A stretch of 64,000 nucleotides of DNA from contig NZ_BAAAWE010000001.1 in the NCBI RefSeq assembly GCF_039534915.1, forward strand, positions 2,914,001 to 2,978,000. The letters run 5' to 3'. Shown piece after piece: positions 36,890 to 45,784 of the stretch. The notes under the pieces are model-generated. The model did no database searches. It was not told the origin of the DNA and saw only the letters and a program-made list of their open reading frames with translations. The position numbers and the translations under genes were made by a program. Numbering within the stretch: the first letter of the stretch is position 1; each line of letters starts with the position of its first letter. This DNA comes from Streptomyces roseofulvus (GTDB lineage Bacteria > Actinomycetota > Actinomycetes > Streptomycetales > Streptomycetaceae).

Positions 36890-38437
36890 ATGAGCACCAC
36901 CTGCTGCAGCACCACCGCCGAGGAGCCGGCACCGGCCCTCCCGGTCGTCGAGACCCCTTCCTCCGGCTGCTGCTCGATCCCCGAGCCGGCCGGGAAGGCC
37001 GCCGAAGAGGAGGCGTCCTCCTGCTGCGGCACCGAGAAGCCCGAGCCCGTCGAGGCGTCCGGATGCTGTGACGCCCCGGCCGCCGAGCCCGAGCCCGCCG
37101 CGTCCGGATGCTGCGGTCCGCAGGAGGAGCGGGCCGAACCCGCCGAGGTGCGCACCGGCCTCTCCCTGGACGACGCGATCGCGGCGCTCGGCGGCGGCGT
37201 CCCGCAGGCCACCGACCCCACCCCGTACGCACAGGTGGACTGGCTGCGGGCGACCGAGGCGAGCCTGCAGGGCGCCAAGGCGTGGCACACCGTCGCCGAC
37301 CGCGGCGAGGGCGACATCGCCTTCCTCCCGGGGTACGTCTTCGACGTCGACCCGATCGTGGACGCCGACCCCCGTACGCTGCTGGGCTGGCAGCCGAAGG
37401 ACGGCACCTCGGCCTGCTGCTCGGCCACCACCTCCTGCTGCGAGTCCGCCACCGACGCCGTCGAGGCCCTGGGCACCGACGCGTTCTTCCCCTCGCTGCT
37501 GCTCGGCTCGCCGCTCGGCTACCGCTCCGAGGCGACCGCGTCCGTCGAGGACCCGCTGCTCGTCGCCGACCTGGTCGACCGCGTCGTCCCGGCCGCCATG
37601 GAGGCCGGCATCCGCTCGATCACCGCCCCGTGGCTGCACGACAGCGCGTACAGCGACGTCCTCGCCCTGGCGCTCCAGGCGTACGGCGGCGACATCGCCT
37701 TCCACGGCGAGAACAACCTGCTCGACCTCCAGCACGACAGTTACGACGCCTACCTCGCCTCGCTCCCCTCCCGTAAGCGCCGCCGCGTGAAGGAGGACCG
37801 CGAGCGCGCGGACGACTCCGGCACCCGCATCGAGCGCAAGGACCGCGAGGAGCTGCGCCCGCTGATCGGCCGGATCACCGAGCTCGTCACGCAGAACCGC
37901 CAGAAGTACGAGGGTGGCGAGGACGAGGCGCACATCGGCGCCCTGCTGACCGCGCTCGTCGAGGGCGGCGCCGACATCCGCGCGTACCTGGTCCACAAGG
38001 ACGACGCCGTGGTCGCGGCCTCGGTGATGGTCCGGCGGGGCAAGCGGCTGTTCGTGAAGTGGGCCGGCTTCGACTACGAGGCGCTGGGCGAGCGCAGCGG
38101 CGTCTACTTCGAGATCGCGCTCGACCGTCCGCTGCGCGACGCCTTCGCCGAGGGCATCACCGCGATCGAGGCGGGCCCGGGCGCGGACGAGGCCAAGCGG
38201 CTGCGCGGCTTCCGTCCGGGGCAGATCCGCTCGGTCGTCCTGGTCGCCGACTCCACGCTCCGGCCGAAGGTCGCCGAGCTGCACGCCGCCTACGGCCAGG
38301 CCCGCCGCGAGACGCTCGGTGCGGCCGGGGAAGCTGCGCCGACGACGGCGATCGGTCGTCTGAAGGCGAAGCTGCTCGGCAGCACCGCCTACGAGCCGAT
38401 CAAGCCTCTCCAGCCCGAGGGCGGCTGCTGCGGCTGA
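36890..38437 (+). CDS. GNAT/FemAB-like acyltransferase with eight Cys-Cys pairs
   Basis: Protein of 515 residues. The C-terminal two thirds resemble the peptidogalycan/BioF2-like GNAT superfamily (LLDLQHDSYDAYLASLPSRKRRR; GVYFEIALDRPLRDAFAEG). All 16 cysteines occur as adjacent pairs: five in the first 80 residues, two mid-protein (ACCSATTSCCES) and one in the C-terminal GGCCG. Vicinal Cys pairs are typical As(III) binders, and the flavoprotein at 29455 ends the same way. It follows the GAGWD peptide and may modify it or transfer an acyl/aminoacyl group to an arsenical; neither is shown. ATG 36890 has GAGGAG. Confidence 0.8.
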   Translation: MSTTCCSTTAEEPAPALPVVETPSSGCCSIPEPAGKAAEEEASSCCGTEKPEPVEASGCCDAPAAEPEPAASGCCGPQEERAEPAEVRTGLSLDDAIAALGGGVPQATDPTPYAQVDWLRATEASLQGAKAWHTVADRGEGDIAFLPGYVFDVDPIVDADPRTLLGWQPKDGTSACCSATTSCCESATDAVEALGTDAFFPSLLLGSPLGYRSEATASVEDPLLVADLVDRVVPAAMEAGIRSITAPWLHDSAYSDVLALALQAYGGDIAFHGENNLLDLQHDSYDAYLASLPSRKRRRVKEDRERADDSGTRIERKDREELRPLIGRITELVTQNRQKYEGGEDEAHIGALLTALVEGGADIRAYLVHKDDAVVAASVMVRRGKRLFVKWAGFDYEALGERSGVYFEIALDRPLRDAFAEGITAIEAGPGADEAKRLRGFRPGQIRSVVLVADSTLRPKVAELHAAYGQARRETLGAAGEAAPTTAIGRLKAKLLGSTAYEPIKPLQPEGGCCG

Positions 38438-38479
38438 CCCGCGGAATCGGTCCTCTCCTCACCGCAACTCCATAGAACC

Positions 38480-38504
38480 GGTCCGGTGCCTCGCGCACCG
38501 GACC
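38480..38504. terminator. Convergent terminator
   Basis: 10-bp stem GGTCCGGTGC / GCACCGGACC with a 5-base loop between the GNAT gene (plus) and the LuxR regulator (minus). Confidence 0.85.
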
Positions 38505-38545
38505 AGTCCGTGTTTCCCGGCGGGAAACGGCCGGCGGCGGATCCG

Positions 38546-39529
38546 TCAGTCCGTCCAGCCCGCCTTGGCCGCGAGGACCCCGGCCTCGAAGCGGCTGCGG
38601 GCGCCCAGCCGCGCCATCAGCTCGGACATGATCCGGCGCTCCGTGCGCAGACCGATGCCGAGCTTCTTCGCGGCGATCTCGTCGGTGGCCCCCTGCGTCA
38701 GCTGGCGCAGGAGTTCGCGCTCCTGCGCGGTCAGGCCGGCCTCGTCCCGGTCGCGCACGCTGCCGAGGGGAGCCGCGCGCTCCCAGACCTGCTCGAACAG
38801 GGCGACCAGAGCGGTCATGACACCAGGGCCGGTCAGCTGGACGGCGCCCTTCTTGGTGTTGTCCGGATCGACGGGGAGCAGGGCGACCTCGCGGTCGAAG
38901 AGCACCATCCGCAGCGGAAGGGCCGGGACGGTACGCACCTCGCCACCGTTGTCGTGCAGCCAGTGCGCGTACTCGACGGTGGGGGTGTCGTTGCGGACGC
39001 TGTCGAGGTAGGCGGTCAGGACGCGCACGCCGCGCCGCATCAGCTGCTCGTCGAGGGGCCGGCTCGCCTCCAGGCTGGCCGCGGACTGGGCACCGCCGGG
39101 CATGAAGGACAGGCACTCGGTGGTGCTGCGGTGGGCCAGTTCCTCGAGCCGGGCCTGGATGGCGTCGATTCCCTGGAGGTACTCCACGCCGTGTCGCTCA
39201 CCGGTGCGCAGCTCGGCGTATTCGGCGAGCAGCGTGCTGATGGCCGCCTGCGACTCCGCGAACTGCTGCTGCTGTGCGAGGAGTTCTGCCTGCTGCCGCT
39301 GAAGCAGGAGCTGGAAGCCCAGGTTGGGGCTGACGGGGCGCACGCCGCCGGGAGCCTGGAGCGAGCGGCGCAGGAGGTTGAGCTCGGCGAGCCGGTCCAG
39401 GGCCTCGCGAACGTCCGACTCAGGACGGGCCAGATGGGCGGCGAGCTCTTCGACGCCCCAGTCCTGGTGCGTGAGCATCAGGCGGTAGACCGTCTCGGCG
39501 TCCGCATCCAGTCCCAAACTCGCCAGCAC
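38546..39529 (-). CDS. TrmB/LuxR-type transcriptional regulator
   Basis: Regulator of about 327 residues. An N-terminal TrmB-like helix-turn-helix (EELAAHLARPESDVREALDR) is followed by a helical/PLD-like sensor domain and a C-terminal LuxR-type HTH (LTAQERELLRQLTQGATDEIAAKKLGIGLRTERRIM). Such regulators are often found beside peptide or secondary-metabolite genes in Streptomyces. I prefer GTG 39529 (GGGGGG upstream); GTG 39547 is also in frame. It lies between two genes that share the 49-bp element and is the best candidate to bind it. Confidence 0.88.
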   Translation of the reverse strand: MLASLGLDADAETVYRLMLTHQDWGVEELAAHLARPESDVREALDRLAELNLLRRSLQAPGGVRPVSPNLGFQLLLQRQQAELLAQQQQFAESQAAISTLLAEYAELRTGERHGVEYLQGIDAIQARLEELAHRSTTECLSFMPGGAQSAASLEASRPLDEQLMRRGVRVLTAYLDSVRNDTPTVEYAHWLHDNGGEVRTVPALPLRMVLFDREVALLPVDPDNTKKGAVQLTGPGVMTALVALFEQVWERAAPLGSVRDRDEAGLTAQERELLRQLTQGATDEIAAKKLGIGLRTERRIMSELMARLGARSRFEAGVLAAKAGWTD

Positions 39530-39693
39530 AGCGACCCCCCGGTCCACGTCTCATCATGCGAGACATCCTCATCAGTCCATTGGCGAGCGCCGATCTTTGC
39601 AGCTCAGGACGCCCGCAGACAAGACGTGTTCGCACTGCGATCAGGCCCGGCCGCGCCTTCCGCGCTCGCCCCCGGCGGCCTGAATTACCCCTC

Positions 39694-39742
39694 ACAGGCA
39701 GGTCCTTGCCGGGCGCGGTTCATGCCAGCGGATATCCCTTCC
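39694..39742 (+). promoter_or_regulatory. Shared 49-bp upstream element, copy 2
   Basis: See 36226-36274. It lies in the 338-base interval between the LuxR gene and the ATG at 39868; CTCAGCAGACT after it also resembles CTCGGACAGACT after copy 1 and may include a -10 region. The rest of this interval shows no gene. Confidence 0.65.
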
Positions 39743-39867
39743 GCCGCCGCCGGCACCTCAGCAGACTGGTGGTCACAAAGGTTCGGCAGGCCGGCACGAC
39801 GGATTCCGCACCTCACCTCACGCCCCTTTTCGCGGGGCATTCCATCCACCACACACGGAGGACAGCC

Positions 39868-40377
39868 ATGTCCGCTGCGCGGAGTCTGCTGCGCCTGGCC
39901 AACAGGGCCGCCGCCGTCGCCCTGGGCTTCTCGCCCGCCGGCGGGCACGGCTGCGGCCCGAAGTGCCGCCACGCCCACCTGTACGGCGAGGTCGCCCCCG
40001 CCGTGGCCGACCAGCACGTGTGGTCCGTACCTGGGCTCGCCGCCCGACCGGGAGGCCCCATGCTCATGGCCACCGCCACCCTCGTCGCCACCGACGCCGC
40101 CACCCACCGGGACCTGGAGGCGGCGACGGTGACGGACATCGTCTGGGCGTCCGCGATGACCGAGGACGACCTTGAGCATGTCCACGCCAGTTCCGTTCCG
40201 GGTCGAATCGAGCTGACCTTCTTCCACCGGACGCGCAACCCCGCCGAGGCGATTTCCGCCGCGTGGGAAATCTGCGTGCGCGCGCTGAATTCCAGCCCTT
40301 CTCTCGCCCATTGGCGGATCACTGCCACCCCCCGACTCCCCGACGCCCTCCCCGGCCCGGGCCCCCTTCCCGCGTGA
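39868..40377 (+). CDS. Hypothetical protein of the AroA-mutase operon
   Basis: Protein of 169 residues, first gene of the presumed biosynthetic operon. An N-terminal segment with [12 protein letters not shown] might bind metal; the rest is alpha/beta with no catalytic motif I recognise. ATG 39868 is preceded by GGAGGAC. It shares a promoter element with the GAGWD peptide gene and ends 34 bases before the aroA-like gene. Confidence 0.7.
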   Translation: MSAARSLLRLANRAAAVALGFSPAGGHGCGPKCRHAHLYGEVAPAVADQHVWSVPGLAARPGGPMLMATATLVATDAATHRDLEAATVTDIVWASAMTEDDLEHVHASSVPGRIELTFFHRTRNPAEAISAAWEICVRALNSSPSLAHWRITATPRLPDALPGPGPLPA

Positions 40378-40411
40378 CCCAGATCACACACCCCTGCGAG
40401 GAGTACCACCC

Positions 40412-41713
40412 ATGAGCGGCATCAACGACCCCCGTCTCAAGGCCGAAGAGCTCACCGTCGAGCCGCTGGCCGCCATCGACCACGACGTGAAGGTGCTCGG
40501 CTCGAAGAGCTACACCAACCGGCAGATCGCCGTCGCCGCCCTGTCCGGCAAGGAGGGCGTGATCGACGGTGCGCTCATCTCCGACGACACCGTCTTCTTC
40601 ACCAAGGCCGTCGAGTCGTTCGGGCACGTCAGCGCCGAGATCGACCACGAGGCCGCGCGCATCTCCTTCACCCCCACGGGCAAGCCGATGACGGCCCCGC
40701 AGGAGGAGATCTTCGTCGGCGGCGCCGGCACCCCGCTGCGCTTCCTCATCTCCATGGCCGGCCTCGCCGAGGGCACCACCACCATCACCGGCAACGCCCG
40801 GATGCAGGAGCGCCCCTTCGGCGACCTGCTCGCCGCCCTGCCCGGTCTCGGCGTCGAGGCGATCGCGGTGCGCGGCAACGGCTCTCCGCCGATCCGTGTC
40901 ACCGGCGGCAACTTCGTCGGCGGGAAGACGAAGATCTCCGGCGCCGTCTCCAGCCAGTACACCTCCTCGCTCCTCATCAGCTCCGTGCTCGCGCAGCAGG
41001 ACACCGAGATCGAGATCGTCGACGAACTGGTCTCCAAGCCGTACGTCGAGATGACCCTCGCCACCCTCGCCGAGCACGGCATCACCGTCGAGCGCGACGG
41101 CTACCGCTGGTTCAAGGTGCCCGCCGGCCAGTCCTTCAAGGGCGGCCACGCGATCGTCGAGCCGGACGCGTCGGGCCTGTCGTACTTCATCGCCGCCGCC
41201 GCGATCCTCGGCGGCCGGGTCACCATCCCCGGCATCGGCTCCACCTCCCACCAGGGCGACGTCGGCCTGGTCGAGGTCCTCGGCCGGATGGGCGCCCACA
41301 CCGAGGTCACCGAGAACTCGGTCACCGTCAAGGGCGGACAGCTGCGGGGCATCGAGGTCGACATGGACGCCATGCCCGACGTCGTCCCCTCGCTCGCCGC
41401 CGTCGCCGCCTTCGCCGAGGGCCCGACCCACATCACCAACATCGCCAGCCTGCGGGTGAAGGAGTGCGACCGCATCGCGGCCGTCACCACCGAGCTGCGC
41501 AAGATGGGCGTCAAGGTCGACGAGTACGACGACGCCATGACCGTCCACGGCGGCCCCTCGCACGGCGCGGTCATCGACACCTACGACGACCACCGCATCG
41601 CCATGACCTTCGCGATCATGGGCCTGCGCACCCCCGGCGTCGTCATCAAGGACCCCGGCTGCGTCGCCAAGTCCTTCCCCGCCTTCTGGCAGACCCTGGA
41701 CACCCTGCGATGA
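40412..41713 (+). CDS. EPSP-synthase paralog (candidate arsenoenolpyruvate synthase)
   Basis: Enolpyruvyl transferase of 433 residues of the AroA family. Family motifs are recognisable: [16 protein letters not shown] (for GNAGTAMR), GNARMQERP (for GDxSMRxRP), [22 protein letters not shown] and YDDHRIAM. No shikimate genes are near; instead it overlaps an iPGM-like gene and lies in an arsenic island. EvoMining work on S. coelicolor/S. lividans proposed that such an AroA paralog joins arsenate to phosphoenolpyruvate, in an arseno-organic pathway. That role is by analogy; a second housekeeping EPSP synthase cannot be excluded from the window. GAGGAG precedes ATG 40412. Confidence 0.88.
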   Translation: MSGINDPRLKAEELTVEPLAAIDHDVKVLGSKSYTNRQIAVAALSGKEGVIDGALISDDTVFFTKAVESFGHVSAEIDHEAARISFTPTGKPMTAPQEEIFVGGAGTPLRFLISMAGLAEGTTTITGNARMQERPFGDLLAALPGLGVEAIAVRGNGSPPIRVTGGNFVGGKTKISGAVSSQYTSSLLISSVLAQQDTEIEIVDELVSKPYVEMTLATLAEHGITVERDGYRWFKVPAGQSFKGGHAIVEPDASGLSYFIAAAAILGGRVTIPGIGSTSHQGDVGLVEVLGRMGAHTEVTENSVTVKGGQLRGIEVDMDAMPDVVPSLAAVAAFAEGPTHITNIASLRVKECDRIAAVTTELRKMGVKVDEYDDAMTVHGGPSHGAVIDTYDDHRIAMTFAIMGLRTPGVVIKDPGCVAKSFPAFWQTLDTLR

Positions 41714-43242
41714 CCGAGACCACGGACACCCGTCCCGGCATCCTGCTCGTCCTCGACGGCTGGGGCCACGCCGAGCCAGGCCCCGGCAACGCCCTCGCCG
41801 TCGCGGACACCCCCGTCCTGGACGGCATCCGGGCCAAGTATCCCGCCACCCTCGTGGAGGCGTCCGGCGAGCACGTCGGCCTGCTGCCCGGCACGGTCGG
41901 CAACTCCGAGATCGGCCACATGGTCATCGGCGCCGGACGGCCGCTGGACTACGACAGCGTGCTCGTCCAGCGGCAGATCGACTCCGGCGGTCTGCGCGAC
42001 AACCCGCGTCTGACCGAGGCGCTGGACGCGCTCGCGGCCGGCGGCGGCGCCCTGCACCTGGTCGGGCTGGCCTCCGACGGGCAGATCCACGCCCACGTCG
42101 ACCACCTGCACGAGCTGCTCTCGATCGCCGCCGCCCGCGGCGTCGAGCGGGTCTGGGTACACGCGATCACCGACGGCCGGGACGTCGCCGACCGCACGGC
42201 CGGCCACTACCTCGGCCGGGTCGAGGAGTTCTTCGCGACGACCGGCGTCGGCCGCCTGGCCACGGTCTCCGGCCGTGGTTACGCCCTCGACAAGAGCGGT
42301 GACCTGGAGCTGACCGCCAAGGTCACCCAGGCGGTCGCCGACGGACGCGGAGCCCTGGCCCGCGACCACGGCCAGATCCTGGCGGGCGCCGGCGACGGCG
42401 ACGTGTGGATCAACCCGACCGTCCTCACCGACGCCGCCGGCGAACCGCTGGCGACCGTGCGGGACGGGGACGCGATCCTGTTCGCCAACTTCCGCAGCGA
42501 CCGCATCCAGCAGCTCGCCAACGACCTGGTGAAGCACCTGGCCGAGAGCGACGTACGGATCCTCTCCCTCACCCAGTACGACACCGAGGCGGACATCCCC
42601 GCCCTGGTCGGCCGCGCCGACGCCTCCGGCGGCCTCGCGGACCAGCTGGAGGCGCACGGCCTGCGCTCCGTACGGGTCGCGGAACAGGAGAAGTTCGAGC
42701 ACGTCACGTACTACCTGAACGGGCGCGACGAGCGGCGCCGGGAGGTCGAGGAGCACGTCCGGATCACCTCGGACGAGGCACCCGAGTACACCGCCCGGCC
42801 CGAGATGAACCTCGACCGGGTCGCCGACGCGGTCATCGAGGCCGCGGGCCGGACCGACGTCGCCCTCGTGGCGGCCAACCTCGCCAACATCGACGTCGTC
42901 GGCCACACCGGCGACCACGACGCCACCGTGAAGGCCGCCGAGTACACCGACGGCCAGGTCGAACGGATCCTGACCGCCGCCGCGGCCACCGGACGCTGGG
43001 TGGTGCTGGTCGGCGACCACGGGAACGCCGAGCGGATGTCCAAGCCCGGCCCGGACGGCGCCCCGCTCCCGTACGGCGGGCACACCACCAACCCGGTTCC
43101 CGCGGTCGTCGTCCCGGCTCCCGGGCAGCTCCTGCCCGACGCCCTCCGTGACGGCGGCAGCCTCGCCGACATCGCGCCCACCGTGCTCGCCCTGCTCGGC
43201 CGTCCGAGCGGTCCCGCCATGACCGGAAGGAGCCTGCTGTGA
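41710..43242 (+). CDS. Phosphoglycerate mutase-like enzyme (candidate arsonopyruvate mutase)
   Basis: Alkaline-phosphatase-superfamily mutase of 510 residues, length as in cofactor-independent phosphoglycerate mutase. The metal and catalytic motifs are kept: [14 protein letters not shown] (nucleophile Ser), [21 protein letters not shown] and DHGNAERM. However the substrate-contact loop, normally GRYYAMDRD, reads [11 protein letters not shown], so substrate choice has probably changed. It overlaps the aroA-like stop (ATGA), and the pair recalls the arsenoenolpyruvate synthase/mutase pair proposed for streptomycete organoarsenicals: rearrangement of an As-O to an As-C bond. Function inferred. 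Confidence 0.88.
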   Translation: MTETTDTRPGILLVLDGWGHAEPGPGNALAVADTPVLDGIRAKYPATLVEASGEHVGLLPGTVGNSEIGHMVIGAGRPLDYDSVLVQRQIDSGGLRDNPRLTEALDALAAGGGALHLVGLASDGQIHAHVDHLHELLSIAAARGVERVWVHAITDGRDVADRTAGHYLGRVEEFFATTGVGRLATVSGRGYALDKSGDLELTAKVTQAVADGRGALARDHGQILAGAGDGDVWINPTVLTDAAGEPLATVRDGDAILFANFRSDRIQQLANDLVKHLAESDVRILSLTQYDTEADIPALVGRADASGGLADQLEAHGLRSVRVAEQEKFEHVTYYLNGRDERRREVEEHVRITSDEAPEYTARPEMNLDRVADAVIEAAGRTDVALVAANLANIDVVGHTGDHDATVKAAEYTDGQVERILTAAAATGRWVVLVGDHGNAERMSKPGPDGAPLPYGGHTTNPVPAVVVPAPGQLLPDALRDGGSLADIAPTVLALLGRPSGPAMTGRSLL

Positions 43243-43592
43243 CCCTCGCGCCCCCGCTCGCCCAGACCATCACCCCGGGCGGCACCCGCTTCGCCGGCGC
43301 CTACGCCGACGGCGCCGTCCGCCACGAGCCGGACGCCGGCCCCGCGTTGGCCGCCGAGGTCCGCGCCAGCGCCGACGGCTCCGCCCACGTGCTGACCGTC
43401 ACCAACCTCACCTCCGAGGCGCAGGAGCTGCTGCCCGAGCCGCTGCTGCCGCCCGGCGACGGACCGCTGCTGTTCCTCGGCGGCGCGTCCACCACCGCCG
43501 AGCGCGACGGCCTGCTCGTCGCCCGCCTCGCCCCCCACGGGTTCGTCCGCCTCGGGCGCGCCCTCGACACCGACCAGGAGCACGCCTCATGA
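43239..43592 (+). CDS. Hypothetical protein of the AroA-mutase operon
   Basis: Protein of 117 residues, coupled to the mutase (GTGA overlap at 43239) and to the next gene (ATGA at 43589). Mostly beta-like, no Cys, no TM, no recognised motif. Tight overlaps on both sides imply a function in the same pathway, perhaps as a subunit of a neighbour. Confidence 0.7.
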   Translation: MTLAPPLAQTITPGGTRFAGAYADGAVRHEPDAGPALAAEVRASADGSAHVLTVTNLTSEAQELLPEPLLPPGDGPLLFLGGASTTAERDGLLVARLAPHGFVRLGRALDTDQEHAS

Positions 43593-44296
43593 CCACCGTC
43601 ACCGGACCGCGCCCGCGCGTGGCGCTGATCGGGGACCACGGCAAGTCCCCCGCCCACGCCCGCCTCGACGGCTTCCGCGCCGAGTTGGAGGTGGACACCG
43701 TGTGGGTGCCCACCGACACGATCACCGGCCCGGAGTCGTTCGACGGCTTCGACGGCCTGTGGGTCGTGCCCGGCTCCCCGTACGAGAACAAGGACGGCGT
43801 CCTCGCCGCCGTCCGGCACGCCCGCGAGAACGGCATCCCGTACCTGGGCACCTGCGGCGGCTTCCAGCACGCGCTGATCGAGTACGCCCGCAGCGTCGCC
43901 GGTCTCACCGACGCCGACGACGTCCAGTACGACCCCGAGGCGGCCACCCCGCTGATCGTGCCGCTCACCTGCTGCCTCGCCGGCGAGCAGGCGCCCCTGC
44001 TGCTGACCGCCGGCAGCCGGCTCTCCGCGGTCTACGACGGCGCCGAGCGCTCGACGGAGACGTACCACTGCAAGTACGGGCTGAACGCGGAGTTCGTCGA
44101 ACTCCTCACCGGCGCGGGCGTGCTGTTCAGCGGCTGGGACGAGGAAGGCGCCCCGCGGGCCGCCGAGGTGCCGGGCCACCCGTTCTTCATCGGCACTCTG
44201 TTCCAGCCCGAGCTGGTCTCGGGGCCGGGCCGGATCCACCGGCTGATCACGGCCTTCACGGCCGAGGTGAGCGCCCGGGCGGCCGTCGCCGTCTGA
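43589..44296 (+). CDS. CTP synthase C-terminal-related protein, degenerate amidotransferase
   Basis: Protein of 235 residues resembling the class I glutamine amidotransferase half of CTP synthase. The nucleophile elbow is present (YLGTCGGFQHA), but the His-x-Glu position reads LFQPEL, Gln replacing the catalytic His, and no synthetase half is encoded. So normal glutaminase activity is unlikely. CTP-synthase-like genes have been noted in arseno-organic clusters, so it may be a pathway enzyme, e.g. for nucleotidyl activation or hydrolysis. A single-domain protein of this family is widespread in actinobacteria with unknown role. Confidence 0.85.
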   Translation: MTTVTGPRPRVALIGDHGKSPAHARLDGFRAELEVDTVWVPTDTITGPESFDGFDGLWVVPGSPYENKDGVLAAVRHARENGIPYLGTCGGFQHALIEYARSVAGLTDADDVQYDPEAATPLIVPLTCCLAGEQAPLLLTAGSRLSAVYDGAERSTETYHCKYGLNAEFVELLTGAGVLFSGWDEEGAPRAAEVPGHPFFIGTLFQPELVSGPGRIHRLITAFTAEVSARAAVAV

Positions 44297-44320
44297 GGCG
44301 GTACGCCCGGCCGGGGATGC

Positions 44321-44722
44321 TCACGCCTCCGCCGAGCCCTCGCCCTCGCCCTCGCCCCAGATCAGCGCGTCGAGCACGGCGCGGTGCTCGGGCCGGATCG
44401 CGTACCAGGCCCACGTGCCGCGCTTCCTGCGGCTCACGAGGCCGGCGTCCACGAGGATCTTCATGTGGTAGCTGACGGTCGGCTGGGCGAGGTCCAGCAG
44501 CGGCGTCATGTCGCACACGCACGCCTCGCCCTCCGGGGCGGCCAGCAGCACGCTGAGGATCTGCAGCCTGGTCGGATCGGCGATGCCCTTCACGTTCCGG
44601 GCCAACGCCTCCGCCCGTTCCCTGGGCAGCGGTTCCACGTCGAGGGGCGGCCCGCAGGTCGGATCCTCGTCGACGAAGGGCAGCAACCCCGAGCGATGGT
44701 CGGTCGCTTGTTCTGCTGGCAT
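44321..44722 (-). CDS. ArsR-family regulator, acidic tail
   Basis: Winged-helix repressor of 133 residues. ACVCDMTPLLDLAQPTVSYHM carries the As(III) CxC motif and reading helix; an extra Cys lies near the N-terminus (PTCGPP). The C-terminus is acidic (WGEGEGEGSAEA). It converges on the CTPS-like gene and is divergent from the PHO-box/pstS promoter, so it may regulate that transporter. The 1047-residue reading frame overlapping it is a shadow. Confidence 0.9.
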   Translation of the reverse strand: MPAEQATDHRSGLLPFVDEDPTCGPPLDVEPLPRERAEALARNVKGIADPTRLQILSVLLAAPEGEACVCDMTPLLDLAQPTVSYHMKILVDAGLVSRRKRGTWAWYAIRPEHRAVLDALIWGEGEGEGSAEA

Positions 44723-44772
44723 GACGATCACCCTATGTCCGCCGCGCCGACCGTCTGAGTCACATCGAGCGA

Positions 44773-44805
44773 GTTCACCCACTGTTCGCCTGACATTCAG
44801 CAGAC
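44773..44805 (+). promoter_or_regulatory. PHO box upstream of pstS-like gene
   Basis: Three direct 11-base units in a row: GTTCACCCACT, GTTCGCCTGAC and ATTCAGCAGAC. This is the arrangement bound by PhoP in Streptomyces. It ends 61 bases before the pstS-like ATG, so phosphate starvation probably activates this operon. Confidence 0.75.
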
Positions 44806-44866
44806 GTCCGAGCAGCTCCCGCACGTCCCCCCTTCTCCCCTTTCCCACCACCGCAAAGGCACCGCC

Positions 44867-45781
44867 ATGTCTGTCACCTCCACCGCACTTCGAAGCAACG
44901 CGACGTTCTCCTCGCGCCGGATGCGACAGGGAGCCGCCGCCTCCGCCGGCCTCGTGCTCGCCGCCGTCCTCACCGGCTGCGCCGGTGCCGCGAAGGCCGA
45001 CACCGGGGCCCTGCAGGCCAGCGGTTCCACCACGGTCGCCCCGGTCGCCTCCGACGCCGCCGAGGCGCTCAAGGCCAAGGGCCTGAACATCACCGTCGCC
45101 ACCCAGGGCGGCTCCGCCGGCGGCATCTCCCAGCTCGGCACCGGCCAGATCGAGATCGCCCTCAGCTCCAAGCCGCTCTCCGACAAGGACCACAAGGCGT
45201 ACCCGAACGCCGACTTCGTCACCACACAGATCGGCGCGGACGCCGTCGGCGTCATCATCACCAAGGAGGTCGCCGACGGCGGGGTGAAGAGCCTCTCCAA
45301 GGCGCAGGTGAAGGGCCTCTTCGAAGGCAAGATCACCAACTGGAAGGAGGTCGGCGGCCCCGACCTCCAGGTCTTCGTCTACGACAAGGAGCCCGGCCGC
45401 GGCACCCGCGAGGTCCTCGACAAGTTCGTCTACGGCAAGGGCGAGCCGCCGGCCCCGCCGCAGTCCGCGAACTACGCCGTCGTCGGCGGCAACACGGAGA
45501 CCCGCAACAAGCTGAAGTCCACCCGCGGTTCCATCGCCCCGCTGTCGACCGGCTTCATCGACGGCCACCCCGACCTGGTCGCCGTACCCCTGGACGGTGT
45601 CGCCCCGACCCTGGAGAACGTGGCGTCCGGCAAGTACCCGATGACCCGCCCGCTGTTCATGATCACCAACGGTCAGCCCAAGGGCCACGCCAAGCAGTAC
45701 ATCGACTACATCCTCTCCGCCGAGGGCCAGAAGCTGCTGCCGAAGCACGGCTACCTGACCCGCGAGCAGATGGGGCTCTGA
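44867..45781 (+). CDS. pstS: PstS-like phosphate/arsenate-binding lipoprotein
   Basis: Solute-binding protein of 304 residues. A twin-basic N-terminus and hydrophobic run end in the lipobox LTGCAG (lipidated Cys near residue 38). Oxyanion-binding motifs ASGSTTVAP, TQGGSAGGI and GRGTREV are typical of PstS. It is shorter than most PstS proteins. Genes for a fused permease and an ATPase follow. In this island the ligand may be phosphate, to outcompete arsenate, or arsenate itself as precursor; the sequence cannot decide. Confidence 0.9.
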   Translation: MSVTSTALRSNATFSSRRMRQGAAASAGLVLAAVLTGCAGAAKADTGALQASGSTTVAPVASDAAEALKAKGLNITVATQGGSAGGISQLGTGQIEIALSSKPLSDKDHKAYPNADFVTTQIGADAVGVIITKEVADGGVKSLSKAQVKGLFEGKITNWKEVGGPDLQVFVYDKEPGRGTREVLDKFVYGKGEPPAPPQSANYAVVGGNTETRNKLKSTRGSIAPLSTGFIDGHPDLVAVPLDGVAPTLENVASGKYPMTRPLFMITNGQPKGHAKQYIDYILSAEGQKLLPKHGYLTREQMGL

Positions 45782-45784
45782 CCG

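Noticed and set aside
40374..40387. GTGA-N6-TCAC, a Crp-like palindrome before the aroA-like gene
   Set aside because: It overlaps a stop codon inside an apparent operon, and a single short palindrome is expected by chance.
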